Below are positions 1 to 9,108 of a stretch of 19,287 nt of DNA, piece after piece. Within the stretch, counting starts at the first letter, position 1, and every line of letters begins with the position of its first letter. Origin of the DNA: Pseudomonadota bacterium (GTDB taxonomy: Bacteria; Bdellovibrionota; JAFGOL01); contig JAPLFT010000072.1 of NCBI GenBank assembly GCA_026390535.1, positions 1 through 19,287 on the forward strand, in the 5' to 3' direction. The position numbers and the translations under genes were made by a program. The notes below the pieces were generated by a model. It had not been told where the DNA came from. It searched no databases and was given only the letters and a program-made list of their open reading frames with translations.

Positions 1-727
1 CTTTTTTATACAGATCACTTTCCCTTGAATTTATATATTTTGGAGAATCTTCTTTTGCTTCCAGTATCCTGCCTCCAAAGGCAACAACATCTCCCCTGTG
101 GTTCAATATCGGGAACATCAGCCTGTCTCTGAACGTATCATAATATTTTCCGTTCGTTTCTTTAACCAGCCCAAGAGACACCGCGTTGCCAAGAGATATA
201 CCCTTTTTGGTGAGGAGTATTGCAAGGCTGTCCCATTCTTCCGGAGCATAACCTATACTAAAGGTTTTTAGGGTTTCCTCGGATATTCCCCTTAACGAGG
301 CATATTTTTGTGCCTTGTTATCCGGCATTTTCAGCCTAGAGATATAATGGTCCCTTGCCAAGATATTGATATCCAGAAGCTGTTGCTTCCTGTCCTGTAG
401 TTTCTTCTCTTCGTAAGAGGTTTCAACTGTCGGAAGCTTTACTCCCGCTATATCAGCAAGTTTAATTACAGCCTCGTAAAAAGTGATATTCTCCATCTTT
501 TCTACAAAACTTATTACGTCCCCTCCCACATGGCACCCAAAGCAATGAAATATCTGTTTGTCGGGGTTGACAATAAAGCTTGGGGTCTTTTCGGAATGAA
601 AAGGACAGAGGCCCTTATAATTTGATCCGGTTTTTTTTAGACCAATCCGTTCACTGGCAATATCAACAATATCCAGCCTGGATTTTATCTCTTCAACAAC
701 ATCCTGAGTTATTTTTACCGGGTTCAA
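1..727 (-). CDS. dnaG: DNA primase DnaG, N-terminal 242 codons (runs off the left edge)
   Basis: Primase synthesises RNA primers for the lagging strand and for fork start-up, working with the replicative helicase. The visible part holds the CHC2 zinc-binding domain (Cys41, His44, Cys62, Cys65, in CPFH and CFGC) and the start of the RNA polymerase domain, with RDRLMFPI at about 201-208, the FGGR segment near 217-220 and SPKYINS near 228-234. The Toprim catalytic acidic residues would lie beyond the window edge. The start is taken as TTG at 727: an in-frame TAA lies only six codons upstream, no ATG or GTG falls between, and AAAGGG sits about 10 nt before it. It follows rpsU with a 28-nt gap, the usual macromolecular-synthesis order; rpoD often comes next but is not visible here. 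Confidence 0.95.
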   Translation of the reverse strand, partial: MNPVKITQDVVEEIKSRLDIVDIASERIGLKKTGSNYKGLCPFHSEKTPSFIVNPDKQIFHCFGCHVGGDVISFVEKMENITFYEAVIKLADIAGVKLPTVETSYEEKKLQDRKQQLLDINILARDHYISRLKMPDNKAQKYASLRGISEETLKTFSIGYAPEEWDSLAILLTKKGISLGNAVSLGLVKETNGKYYDTFRDRLMFPILNHRGDVVAFGGRILEAKEDSPKYINSRESDLYKK

Positions 728-755
728 GAAGTACCAACCCTTTTATAAAAATTTT

Positions 756-953
756 TTACCTGGACGATCTTCTCTGTTTTTTCATTATTCTCTTCTGGGC
801 TGCAAGACTCTTTTTCTTTCTGGACATAGAAGGTTTTTCAAAATGCTCTCTTTTTCTAACCTCAGAAAGGATGCCGGCCTTTTCGCACTGCTTTTTAAAT
901 CTCTTCAAAAGCTGCTCAAAAGACTCTCCTTCGCGGTAGTGTACACCTGGCAA
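756..953 (-). CDS. rpsU: 30S ribosomal protein bS21
   Basis: Small basic protein of the 30S platform, near the anti-Shine-Dalgarno end of 16S rRNA, involved in translation initiation. The 65-residue product begins MPGVHYREGESFEQLLKRFK and ends in a Lys/Arg-rich tail, matching the bS21 pattern (REGES, KRFK, basic C terminus). A longer reading starting at GTG 962 is unlikely, because that GTG lies inside a perfect Shine-Dalgarno sequence (AGGAGGTGAT, 967 down to 958). TTG at 953 sits 8 nt after the AGGAGG core and gives the family-typical MPGV N terminus. It is the first gene of an rpsU-dnaG unit with its own candidate promoter at 991-1017. Confidence 0.95.
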   Translation of the reverse strand: MPGVHYREGESFEQLLKRFKKQCEKAGILSEVRKREHFEKPSMSRKKKSLAAQKRIMKKQRRSSR

Positions 954-957
954 AAAA

Positions 958-967
958 ATCACCTCCT
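958..967 (-). promoter_or_regulatory. Extended Shine-Dalgarno sequence of rpsU
   Basis: AGGAGGTGAT is a 10-nt uninterrupted complement of the canonical 16S rRNA 3' end. A run of seven T residues follows, then the TTG start. Its position rules out the GTG at 962 as the start codon. Confidence 0.85.
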
Positions 968-990
968 ACTTTGCGTAAAAGCTGGATTTA

Positions 991-1017
991 TTTATAAAAT
1001 ATGGGAGACAATGTCAA
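991..1017 (-). promoter_or_regulatory. Candidate sigma-70 promoter for rpsU-dnaG
   Basis: Read leftward, a perfect TTGACA (1017 to 1012) is followed after 15 nt by TATAAA (996 to 991). The 15-nt spacer is shorter than the optimal 17. It lies in the 67-nt gap between the TPR lipoprotein stop and rpsU, where a new transcription unit would be expected. Confidence 0.45.
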
Positions 1018-1020
1018 TAC

Positions 1021-1866
1021 TTACTTGTCTTCTTCTAGCTTTTTTATCTTAGCCTCTATTACTGCCTTATTGGGATATGAGTCCCTAAGCTCCATAAATA
1101 TGGCTAATGCTTTGTCTTTTTCATCGAGCTCAACAAGATCCTCTGCTTTTTCGAATTTACAAAGAATTCCGTATTTTGATTTATCCGAGTACTTTATGCA
1201 TTTATCCAGGATCTCTATGGTCTTTTTCAGAGGGTCCGGGGTTTTGATTTCCACTGCCCTTTTTGAAAGCTCGCTTTCACTTATATCGCCCCTAAGGACC
1301 GAGTATGAAAATGCCATATAATAAAGTGCTTCCTGAATCTTTGGAATAATGCTTTCGTTCCGGCTTCTTTCAACTTCCATGACTGCCTTGTTAAAATATT
1401 CAACGGCCATATCAAATCTGTACATCTTAAAATAACAGTCTCCCATATTTAAAAGGACATCAAACCGATCTTCCTTTGATGGGGCATAATCTAGGGCTTT
1501 TACGTAATAACCTAATCCCTGCTGAGGATCTCCTAATTTTTGATAATACAGTGTACCGATCTTGTTGAGTATCAGAAATTTTCTTTTTCCCCTGGGCGTT
1601 GCCAGATCAAGATATGCCTTAAATACCTTTATAGCCTTCTTGGCTTCGCCTGTTTGATAATACACATCACCGAGTAAATAAAGTGCCTCCTTGGCCTTAT
1701 CACTTCTTGGAGCCGTTGCTATAACTTTTTTAAATATATCTATGGAGTTTCCAAGATCTCCTTCATTTTTAAGATTTACAGCCTCTTTAAAATACTGATC
1801 CTCCGGCCTGTTGAATCCGCAGGCCGAAACTAAAAGAAGAAAAAATATAAAGAAACTTTTACGCAT
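1021..1866 (-). CDS. TPR-repeat outer-membrane-type lipoprotein, function unknown
   Basis: A 281-residue protein with a type II signal peptide: Arg2-Lys3, a hydrophobic stretch 4-15, and lipobox VSA-Cys16. The residue after the Cys is Gly, which in enterobacteria would not signal inner-membrane retention. The rest consists of helical tetratricopeptide-like repeats at roughly 25-58, 60-94, 98-131, 135-168 and 235-268, with typical signatures such as AKKAIKVFKAYLDLA. The general design (lipoprotein plus about five TPRs, similar length) recalls BamD of the outer-membrane assembly machine, but I see no decisive BamD motif, so a specific role is not assigned. Its ATG overlaps the gyrA stop by 8 nt, so it is translationally coupled to gyrA. 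A TPR lipoprotein after gyrA also occurs in deltaproteobacterial origin regions (recalled, not checked). Confidence 0.85.
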   Translation of the reverse strand: MRKSFFIFFLLLVSACGFNRPEDQYFKEAVNLKNEGDLGNSIDIFKKVIATAPRSDKAKEALYLLGDVYYQTGEAKKAIKVFKAYLDLATPRGKRKFLILNKIGTLYYQKLGDPQQGLGYYVKALDYAPSKEDRFDVLLNMGDCYFKMYRFDMAVEYFNKAVMEVERSRNESIIPKIQEALYYMAFSYSVLRGDISESELSKRAVEIKTPDPLKKTIEILDKCIKYSDKSKYGILCKFEKAEDLVELDEKDKALAIFMELRDSYPNKAVIEAKIKKLEEDK

Positions 1867-4327
1867 TTCCTATTTCTATATCACTTGCTTCTTCATTAAC
1901 AACCTTGGCAACACCGACGATCTTTTCTGTACCGGACATGTTCATTAACCTTACGCCCTGGGTGGTACGCCCCATTACCCTTATGGCTTTTATGTTTATC
2001 CTTATGGTCTGACCACTGTCGCTGACTATCATTAAGCCGTCGTCTTCCTTAACCTTGAAGACGGCAACAACCAGCCCGGATTTTTCCCCTACCTTACCGG
2101 CTATAACACCCTTGCCGCCCCTGCCCTGTACCCTGAACTCTGCTACTTCCGTTCTTTTTCCGTAGCCGTTTTCAAACACAGTCATTATGGTGTAATCGGG
2201 ATTATCTATGTTGGACAAAACCTCTACGCCGACAACCTTGTCACCTTCTCTTAAACTAACACCTCTTACGCCCCTTGCGGTACGCCCAACCTTTGAAACA
2301 TCGGACTCGCTAAAGCATATGCTCTTCCCCTTTTTTGTACTCAGGAGTATATGATCTCCCTCTTTTACTATATGAGCAGTCTCTATAACGTCGCCCTCGT
2401 CGGTTGTAGAGGCAATTATGCCGCCTGCCCTTGGGCGCGAGAAATTCATAAGGGATGTTTTCTTTATGATGCCTTTTTCTGAAACTATTATTACGCTCTT
2501 ATCCTCTGTAAATTCAGAAACAGGAAGTGTGGCTACGATCTTTTCATCCTGTTCAACGTTTATGATGTTGATAATATGTTTACCTTTTGTCCCCTTGGTG
2601 GACTGAGGTATCTGATAGATCTTCAGCCAGTAACATTTTCCCTTGTCAGAGAAACAGAGCAGATAATCGTGCGTTGAAGCTGTGAATATATCAGTAACAA
2701 CGTCGTCATCTTTAAGATCCTGCCCTCTTACTCCCTTACCGCCCCTTCTCTGTTCACGGAATGACTCAATGCTCATTCTCTTTATGTAACCGGTGGCAGT
2801 GGTCGTAACCACGACATCTTCTTCAACGATCAGATCTTCTGTCTCTATCTCTTCTGTTGATGCAATTATCTCTGTCTGGCGTTTATCCCCGTATTTTTCT
2901 TCCACATCTTTTAACTCACTCTTAACTATTGCGATAACCCGGTTGTCATCGTTAAGTATTGCTTTAAACTCTGCGATCTTTGTCACAGTCTCGTTATATT
3001 CACTGATGATCTTGTCTCTCTCCAATCCTGTCAATCTCTGCAGTTTAAGATCAAGTATGGCCTGTGCCTGTATTTCAGAGAGAGAATAACTTTTCATAAT
3101 GGAATCTTTTGCTTCATTTGGAGAAGCGGCCTTCTTGATGAGGGCTACCATATCGTCTATATTTTCCACCGCCATCTTAAGACCAAGCAATATGTGTGCT
3201 CTCTCTTCCGCTTTTCTAAGTTGGAATCTTACTCTTCTTATTACAACTTCTTTTCTATACTCTATAAACAGCCTCAAATAATCCTTAAGAACCAGCACTT
3301 TGGGTTGATTGTTCTCAATGCCTAGCATTATTATCCCAAAAGTGGATTCCATCGCCGTAAATTTATAGAGTTGGTTAAGTATTACGTTACCCTGAAATCC
3401 CTTTCTCATATCTATGACTATACGGATGCCTACCCTTGAGGATTCATCTCTAAGGTCAGATACACCTTCTAATTTCTTATCTCTTACAAGTTCCGCTATC
3501 TTTTCTATAAGCTTTGCCTTGTTAACCTGATAAGGTATCTCTGTTACAACAACTTTATCATTACCCTTTTTATCCTGTTCAACCTCGGCTCTTGCCCTTA
3601 CTTTTATTATTCCACGGCCTGTGGAATATGCGGAAACGATCCCTTCTCTCCCGTAAATAATACCCCTGGTCGGAAAATCCGGTCCCGGAATTATTTCCAA
3701 AAGTTCAGCAATCGTTATTTCCGGATTTTCTATTGTCGCTATAAGACCTTTGACCACTTCAGATAAATTATGAGGAGGAACGCTTGTTGCCATACCTACC
3801 GCAATACCGTTTGAGCCGTTCACAAGATAATTCGGAATACCTGCAGGAAGCAGCAATGGTTCAGGTAATGTCCCATCGTAGTTTGGAGCAAAATCAACTG
3901 TATCTTTTTCAAGATCTGTAAGAAATTCCTCTGCTATCTTTGCAAGCCGTATTTCCGTATAACGCATAGCCGCAGGAGAATCTCCGTCTATGGAACCAAA
4001 GTTACCCTGTCCGTCTACCAGCATGTAGCGCATGGAAAAATCCTGAGCCATTCTTACTATTGTGTCATAGACCGCAACATCACCGTGCGGATGATATTTA
4101 CCTATGACGTCACCAACGACCCTGGCAGACTTTTTATACGCTTTATCATGGTAGTTATTAAGTTCATGCATCGCAAAGAGCACACGTCTGTGAACAGGTT
4201 TTAATCCATCCCTGAAATCCGGCAATGCACGACCAACGATCACGCTCATCGCGTAATCAAGGTATGCTCCCTTCATCTCATCTTCTATGTTTATCGGAGC
4301 GCTAACAATGTTATGAGTCGTTTCCAT
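1859..4327 (-). CDS. gyrA: DNA gyrase subunit A
   Basis: The breakage-reunion subunit of gyrase, forming A2B2 with GyrB to introduce negative supercoils. The 822 residues include the winged-helix region with KYHPHGD (78-83), catalytic Tyr123 in AAMRYTEIRL, the tower and coiled-coil, and a six-bladed C-terminal domain opened by the GyrA box QRRGGKG (526-532), which identifies gyrase rather than topoisomerase IV ParC. The position matching E. coli Ser83 is Val84, while Asp88 (E. coli Asp87) is kept. There is no long acidic tail; the protein ends DIEIGNA. The ATG is preceded by GAGGAGAGG and lies 26 nt after gyrB. The stop overlaps the downstream lipoprotein start. Confidence 0.98.
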   Translation of the reverse strand: METTHNIVSAPINIEDEMKGAYLDYAMSVIVGRALPDFRDGLKPVHRRVLFAMHELNNYHDKAYKKSARVVGDVIGKYHPHGDVAVYDTIVRMAQDFSMRYMLVDGQGNFGSIDGDSPAAMRYTEIRLAKIAEEFLTDLEKDTVDFAPNYDGTLPEPLLLPAGIPNYLVNGSNGIAVGMATSVPPHNLSEVVKGLIATIENPEITIAELLEIIPGPDFPTRGIIYGREGIVSAYSTGRGIIKVRARAEVEQDKKGNDKVVVTEIPYQVNKAKLIEKIAELVRDKKLEGVSDLRDESSRVGIRIVIDMRKGFQGNVILNQLYKFTAMESTFGIIMLGIENNQPKVLVLKDYLRLFIEYRKEVVIRRVRFQLRKAEERAHILLGLKMAVENIDDMVALIKKAASPNEAKDSIMKSYSLSEIQAQAILDLKLQRLTGLERDKIISEYNETVTKIAEFKAILNDDNRVIAIVKSELKDVEEKYGDKRQTEIIASTEEIETEDLIVEEDVVVTTTATGYIKRMSIESFREQRRGGKGVRGQDLKDDDVVTDIFTASTHDYLLCFSDKGKCYWLKIYQIPQSTKGTKGKHIINIINVEQDEKIVATLPVSEFTEDKSVIIVSEKGIIKKTSLMNFSRPRAGGIIASTTDEGDVIETAHIVKEGDHILLSTKKGKSICFSESDVSKVGRTARGVRGVSLREGDKVVGVEVLSNIDNPDYTIMTVFENGYGKRTEVAEFRVQGRGGKGVIAGKVGEKSGLVVAVFKVKEDDGLMIVSDSGQTIRINIKAIRVMGRTTQGVRLMNMSGTEKIVGVAKVVNEEASDIEIGNA

Positions 4328-4353
4328 TTATTACAAACCTCTCCTCTAGTGCT

Positions 4354-6780
4354 TTATATATCCAAGTTTCTGACTTTGAGTGCGTTCTGCTCTATGAACT
4401 CACGTCTAGGTTCAACGACATCACCCATGAGGATGGTGAAGATCCTGTCCGCTTCTACGGCATCTTCAACCCTCACCTGAAGCAAGCTTCTCTCCTGTGG
4501 ATCCATTGTAGTTTCCCACAGTTGCTCAGGGTTCATTTCTCCAAGACCTTTGTACCTCTGTATAGTGAAACCTTTTTTCCCCTCTTCCATTACAAAAGTT
4601 ATAAGGGCGTCCAATGTGTTGAACTCGACAACACCCTCATCTGCAACATCCAGTTTATAAGGAAGTGTTCCCAGTTTTCTTACATCTTCAGCCAGCACAC
4701 ACAACTCCTCATATTCGGTCAAGATATAGACACCGGAAGATATCATTGTTGTAACCGACTTTTCTTCCTTTCTTTTTGTTATAAAATCGATCTTATAACT
4801 ACCCGGGGCTTTTTCATCTTCCACTGCGTTATATTTTGCCTCTTCCACTTCCGGGTGTTTTTCTTTTATATGACTGACGAGATAATTGAAATATTCGTCT
4901 ATCTTGGCCTTGTCTTTGAGCCAGTTTGCATCACTACCCCACTTTGTTATGGTGTGTTTTATAACGTCTATGTCCCTCTTTTTTCTTGTGAACGCCTGAA
5001 GGATTTTATTGAATTTCATTACATTCTTTATCAGTCCCTTAAGATCCGTACAGTAATTACCGCCGTTAGAAACAACCGCTTTTATTGATTCACATGATGC
5101 ATCAAAAAGCATATTGTTCAGTTCCTGTTCATCTTTTAGGTACCAGTGTTTACTTCCTTTCTTTATCCTGAACAATGGCGGTTGAGCTATGTACAGATGT
5201 CCGCCGTCTATAAGTTGTCTCATCTGCCTGTAGAAGAATGTCAGCAGCAGTGTTCTTATGTGCGAGCCATCAACGTCGGCGTCCGTCATAATTATTATTT
5301 TATGATATCTCAATTTCAGTTTATCAAAATCTTCTTCCCCTATGCCGGCCCCTATAGCGGTTATAAGATACTTTATTTCGTCAGATCCAAGCATCTTGTC
5401 GTATCTTGCTTTCTCCACGTTAAGAATCTTACCCTTTAACGGAAGCACCGCCTGTATACGTCTGTCTCTTCCCTGTTTTGCGGAACCGCCTGCGGAATCT
5501 CCTTCCACTATAAATATCTCGCATTCCTCAGCAACGGAAGACTGGCAGTCTGCCATCTTACCCGGAAGTCCGGAGAGATCCAGAGGCCCCTTTCTTCTTG
5601 TGAGCTCTTTTGCTTTTCTTGCCGCTATTCTTGCCCTGGCCCCGTCGACTGATTTTGCGCATATGAGTTTTGCGGTTGCGGGATTTTCCTCAAAGAACTG
5701 AAGAAGATACTCGTTAACAACTGTTTCAACTATTCCTTTTATCTCCGAATTGCCCAGTTTTGTTTTTGTCTGTCCTTCAAACTGAGGCTGTGGAACTTTT
5801 ACACTGATTATCGCCGCCAAACCTTCTCTTATATCCTCACCCAGTAAACTTTCTTTTAGGCCGGTCAGCATGTTGCTCTTTGCCGCATAAAGATTGATGG
5901 TCCTTGTGATAGCCGCCTTAAACCCGGAAAGATGTGTTCCACCCTCTATGGTGTTTATGTTGTTACAGAAAGTAAAGATGTTCTCCTGATACGTGTCATT
6001 CCATTGCATGGCGACTTCTACGACGACATCTCCCTTTTGGGATATCAGGTATATTATCTTATCGTGTGCGGGTTTTTTGTTCTGATTTATATATTCTATA
6101 AAACTTACTATTCCACCTTCGTAGTTGTAAGTGGCTTGTTTATCTTCTCTCTCGTCTATAAAATTTATATTCAAGCCCTTATTCAGGAATGCCATTTCTC
6201 TCAATCTTTTTGAGAGTATGTCAAAATTGAACTCGAGTACCTCAAATATTGTAGGATCCGGTCTGAATGTTACCTTGGTACCTGTCTTATCGCTGGGACC
6301 TACTTCTGCGAGCGGGGCATCCGGAGCACCTTTTCTATATGTCTGTGAATATAATTTTCCCTCTCTCTGTATCTCTACCTTTAATACCTCTGCCAGGGCG
6401 TTAACACAGCTTAATCCTACGCCGTGAAGCCCTCCGGAGACCTTGTAGCTGGATGAATCGAATTTTCCGCCGGAATGGAGTTTTGTGAGGACGACCTCCG
6501 CCGCAGATACCCCTGATTCCTCGTGGATCTGAACAGGAATGCCCCGTCCATCATCTTCTACCGTAATACTATCGTCGGCGTGTATAGTGACATTTATGTT
6601 CTTGCAATAGCCGGCAAGATTTTCATCAACACTGTTATCTATGAGTTCAAACACAAGTTGATGAAGACCACGCTGTGCGGTGTCCCCTATATACATCCCC
6701 GGTCTTTTTCTTACAGCCTCTAAACCATCCAGAACTTTTATACTCTGCGCGCCATAATTCTCTTTAACACTATCAGCCAT
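4354..6780 (-). CDS. gyrB: DNA gyrase subunit B
   Basis: The ATPase subunit of gyrase. Its 808 residues contain the GHKL ATP site (ELIDNSVDE at 45-53, DDGRGIP at 76-82, GGLHGVG at 116-122), the transducer domain, and the Toprim domain (EGDSAGG at 426-432, PLKGKILNVEKA at 447-458, DADVDGSH at 500-507). The GyrA-contacting tail contains QRYKGLGEMNP (741-751). The stretch from about 545 to 735 is the long insert typical of Gram-negative GyrB and explains the length. The residues equivalent to E. coli Asp426 and Lys447, linked to quinolone response, are present. The ATG overlaps the recF stop by 8 nt, so the two are translationally coupled. Confidence 0.98.
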   Translation of the reverse strand: MADSVKENYGAQSIKVLDGLEAVRKRPGMYIGDTAQRGLHQLVFELIDNSVDENLAGYCKNINVTIHADDSITVEDDGRGIPVQIHEESGVSAAEVVLTKLHSGGKFDSSSYKVSGGLHGVGLSCVNALAEVLKVEIQREGKLYSQTYRKGAPDAPLAEVGPSDKTGTKVTFRPDPTIFEVLEFNFDILSKRLREMAFLNKGLNINFIDEREDKQATYNYEGGIVSFIEYINQNKKPAHDKIIYLISQKGDVVVEVAMQWNDTYQENIFTFCNNINTIEGGTHLSGFKAAITRTINLYAAKSNMLTGLKESLLGEDIREGLAAIISVKVPQPQFEGQTKTKLGNSEIKGIVETVVNEYLLQFFEENPATAKLICAKSVDGARARIAARKAKELTRRKGPLDLSGLPGKMADCQSSVAEECEIFIVEGDSAGGSAKQGRDRRIQAVLPLKGKILNVEKARYDKMLGSDEIKYLITAIGAGIGEEDFDKLKLRYHKIIIMTDADVDGSHIRTLLLTFFYRQMRQLIDGGHLYIAQPPLFRIKKGSKHWYLKDEQELNNMLFDASCESIKAVVSNGGNYCTDLKGLIKNVMKFNKILQAFTRKKRDIDVIKHTITKWGSDANWLKDKAKIDEYFNYLVSHIKEKHPEVEEAKYNAVEDEKAPGSYKIDFITKRKEEKSVTTMISSGVYILTEYEELCVLAEDVRKLGTLPYKLDVADEGVVEFNTLDALITFVMEEGKKGFTIQRYKGLGEMNPEQLWETTMDPQERSLLQVRVEDAVEADRIFTILMGDVVEPRREFIEQNALKVRNLDI

Positions 6781-7846
6781 TTATAACACTCCCTTCCCTC
6801 ACTGTGATAAACTGAACACTATCAGAAAATAGCTTCCTGAACAAGTTATTATCAACTGAAGTTGACACGATTTGAACGTCTTCTTTTTTAATAATATCAA
6901 TTAGTTGTAGCAACCTCTTCTCGTCCAGGAATGCACTCACATCATCATATAAAAATATGGGGCTTTTTTTACTGAATTCTTTTATAAATCTTGTCTTAGC
7001 GACCTTAAAAAGGAATGCTATCAACTTGGCCTGGCCGGTTGAAACTACCCTTTTTGCATCGCTGTCATTGAATATTATATCTATCCTGTCCCTATGCGGG
7101 CCGCTCCCTGTGGCGCCTTTAAATTCGTCAATCCTGACGTCCGTTCCAAGCCTTTTAAGTATCTCTTCTTTGGATGTCCCGGCAGACGGCCTGTACTTTA
7201 ATACGACGTTGCTTGAATCATTAAAGAACAGATGGAATGTGTCGGTAAAATAATCCTGCATCAGTTCCATCGCCTTTATTCTTCTGGAGATTATCCTTTC
7301 TCCGGTATTAGCTATAAAATCATCCCAGAGCCTGTAGTCCTGTTTCTGTTTTAAGGCTGTATTCCTGTTCTTCAAAACTCTGTTGTAGTAAATAACGTCA
7401 TCAAGGTGATCCGTATCAATAGAGTAAACCACCCTATCAAAAAAACGTCTTCTTTCCCCGTCATCCCCCAGTATCAATTCATAGGAACTAGGGTTATAGG
7501 ATATTATCCTGAGCCTCTTTATTATGGATTTTATGCCTTCGGTCTGTTTCTCGTTTATAAGGAACTCCCTCTTGCCGTTTTTAAGTTTAAACCCGGCCTT
7601 ATAGGAGCCTAGATCATCATCCACTTCTGCCATAACGCTGGATTCCTCTTTTCCCTTCTGTATCCAGTCGGGTACACTTCCGCTCCTGAAGGAGCGAACG
7701 TTGGACATCAGGTAGATGGCTTCAAGTATATTGGTCTTACCCTGGGCATTCTGGCCATAGAAACACACAAAAGGAGACTGTATCTTTACTACAGCCTCCT
7801 CTATATTCCTAAAATTATAGATCCTTAAACTGTCTATTCGAGCCAC
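6773..7846 (-). CDS. recF: DNA replication and repair protein RecF
   Basis: SMC-like ATPase that recognises gap edges and loads RecA with RecO and RecR during gap repair and fork restart. The 357-residue protein has Walker A GQNAQGKT (31-38), the ABC-type signature STGQAK, and Walker B IFLYDDVSAFLD near the C terminus, the standard RecF arrangement and length. The start is GTG at 7846, only 9 nt after the dnaN stop. The only upstream Shine-Dalgarno-like match (GAGG) is about 14 nt away, so coupling to dnaN termination probably matters. The stop is inside the gyrB start region. Its place between dnaN and gyrB is a classic ancestral order. Confidence 0.97.
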   Translation of the reverse strand: MARIDSLRIYNFRNIEEAVVKIQSPFVCFYGQNAQGKTNILEAIYLMSNVRSFRSGSVPDWIQKGKEESSVMAEVDDDLGSYKAGFKLKNGKREFLINEKQTEGIKSIIKRLRIISYNPSSYELILGDDGERRRFFDRVVYSIDTDHLDDVIYYNRVLKNRNTALKQKQDYRLWDDFIANTGERIISRRIKAMELMQDYFTDTFHLFFNDSSNVVLKYRPSAGTSKEEILKRLGTDVRIDEFKGATGSGPHRDRIDIIFNDSDAKRVVSTGQAKLIAFLFKVAKTRFIKEFSKKSPIFLYDDVSAFLDEKRLLQLIDIIKKEDVQIVSTSVDNNLFRKLFSDSVQFITVREGSVING

Positions 7847-7855
7847 TATATAAAA

Positions 7856-8965
7856 TTACAACCTCATCGGCATAACGACGTAAAGACTATCTGAACTGCC
7901 TTCATTGGGTCTGATCAGCACTGGACTTAAAGGGTCACCCATTTCAAAAGAAAGAACGTCTTCCGTAGTTGCTGAAAGTATGTCTATAAGATATTTTGAA
8001 TTAAATCTTATCTCCATTGGAGTCTTTGAATAATCCACTTCTATCTCTTCTGTAGCCTCGCCGTAATCGGGAGATCTTGAACTAAGCTGTAATGCTCCCT
8101 GGTTTAATGATATTGAACATGTTCTGGATTTTATCGTAGATACAATGGATACACGTTTTAATGCAGAAAGAAGGTCCGTCCTCTTAACTTTGAAGGATTT
8201 ATCGTTATTGCCGGGGATTACCCTCAAATAATCAGGATATTCCAGGTCTATCTCCTTTATAAAAAGTACGGTATTCCCCGCAAATATATACATGTAAGAC
8301 GATTCAACCATTATGGAAACATTCTCCGCTGTCTCTATAATCTTCCTTAACTCTGTTGCACCTTTTCTTGGGATTAATATCCCTTTTCCAATACCCAATG
8401 TTTCAAGATCACATATAGGACTGTCTATCATTCCGAGCCTGTGACCATCCGTAGAAACCATCCTCAACCAACCTTTGTTAGAGGAATTATCTACGAATAC
8501 ACTATTTAAATGATACTTAGTCTCGTCGGTAGATGCACAAAAAGTAACTTTATCCATCATATTCTTAAGTTTGGAACTCTCTATATTAACCTTGGGGGTT
8601 TTGCTCGGGAGCGGAACCTTTGGAAAGTCGCCTGATGGAAGTGTGGGAATCTTAAATTCCGCCTTTCCACCCTTTATTTTAAGGATATTTTCTTCCGTTT
8701 CAATTTCCAGAAGCCCGGTGGGCATTTCTTTACATATATCATAAAGGTTCTTTGCGGAGGTTGTTGTTTTTCCCTTCTCTATAACGTCAGCATCTGAGTT
8801 AGTCATCATCCCGACTTCCATATTGGTTGAAAGCAGTGATACTTTTCCTGCCTCTGCCGATATAAGAACATTGGACAATATGAGCATTGTCTGTCTTTTC
8901 TCACCGATACCCTGAATCTTCCCAAGTTCTTTTACAAAGTTTTCCTTGTTAATCGTAAACTTCAT
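7856..8965 (-). CDS. dnaN: DNA polymerase III beta subunit (sliding clamp)
   Basis: The dimeric ring that tethers polymerase III and repair factors to DNA. The 369-residue length and threefold repeated domain layout match bacterial beta clamps. Recognisable blocks include VSTDGHRLG in the middle domain and the C-terminal VLIRPNEGSSDSLYVVMPMRL, the usual P-M-R-L ending. The ATG at 8965 is preceded by GAGGGGG. It is separated from dnaA by a 282-nt gap, which is long compared with the other gaps in this arm, and a perfect -10 hexamer lies in that gap. Its own promoter is therefore likely, in addition to readthrough from dnaA. Confidence 0.97.
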   Translation of the reverse strand: MKFTINKENFVKELGKIQGIGEKRQTMLILSNVLISAEAGKVSLLSTNMEVGMMTNSDADVIEKGKTTTSAKNLYDICKEMPTGLLEIETEENILKIKGGKAEFKIPTLPSGDFPKVPLPSKTPKVNIESSKLKNMMDKVTFCASTDETKYHLNSVFVDNSSNKGWLRMVSTDGHRLGMIDSPICDLETLGIGKGILIPRKGATELRKIIETAENVSIMVESSYMYIFAGNTVLFIKEIDLEYPDYLRVIPGNNDKSFKVKRTDLLSALKRVSIVSTIKSRTCSISLNQGALQLSSRSPDYGEATEEIEVDYSKTPMEIRFNSKYLIDILSATTEDVLSFEMGDPLSPVLIRPNEGSSDSLYVVMPMRL

Positions 8966-9102
8966 TAGATCCCCCTCTAACCTTTTTAAATTGAATGTGA
9001 TTAAAAATTAATGCCACACTAATTTGGTTTTTTCAATCTTATAAACGTATGGCAATTAGTTTTAATAATAGTTTCTTTTATATATTATATTGTATTATCA
9101 CC

Positions 9103-9108
9103 ATTATA
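9103..9108 (-). promoter_or_regulatory. Perfect -10 hexamer, candidate dnaN promoter
   Basis: Read leftward, TATAAT follows GGGG. The hexamer 17 nt upstream (CGGTTA) is a poor -35, so this would be a weak or activated promoter. It overlaps the 9-mer at 9095-9103, so an origin-binding protein could influence it. The leader to dnaN would be about 130 nt. Confidence 0.35.

Noticed and set aside
580..939. 119-residue rightward ORF opposite dnaG and rpsU
   Set aside because: Antisense to two well-identified genes, with no family motifs and no ribosome site; a shadow frame.
4522..5088. 188-residue rightward ORF inside gyrB
   Set aside because: Antisense to the conserved Toprim/insert region of gyrB; composition is Phe/Cys/Tyr-rich as expected of an antisense frame.
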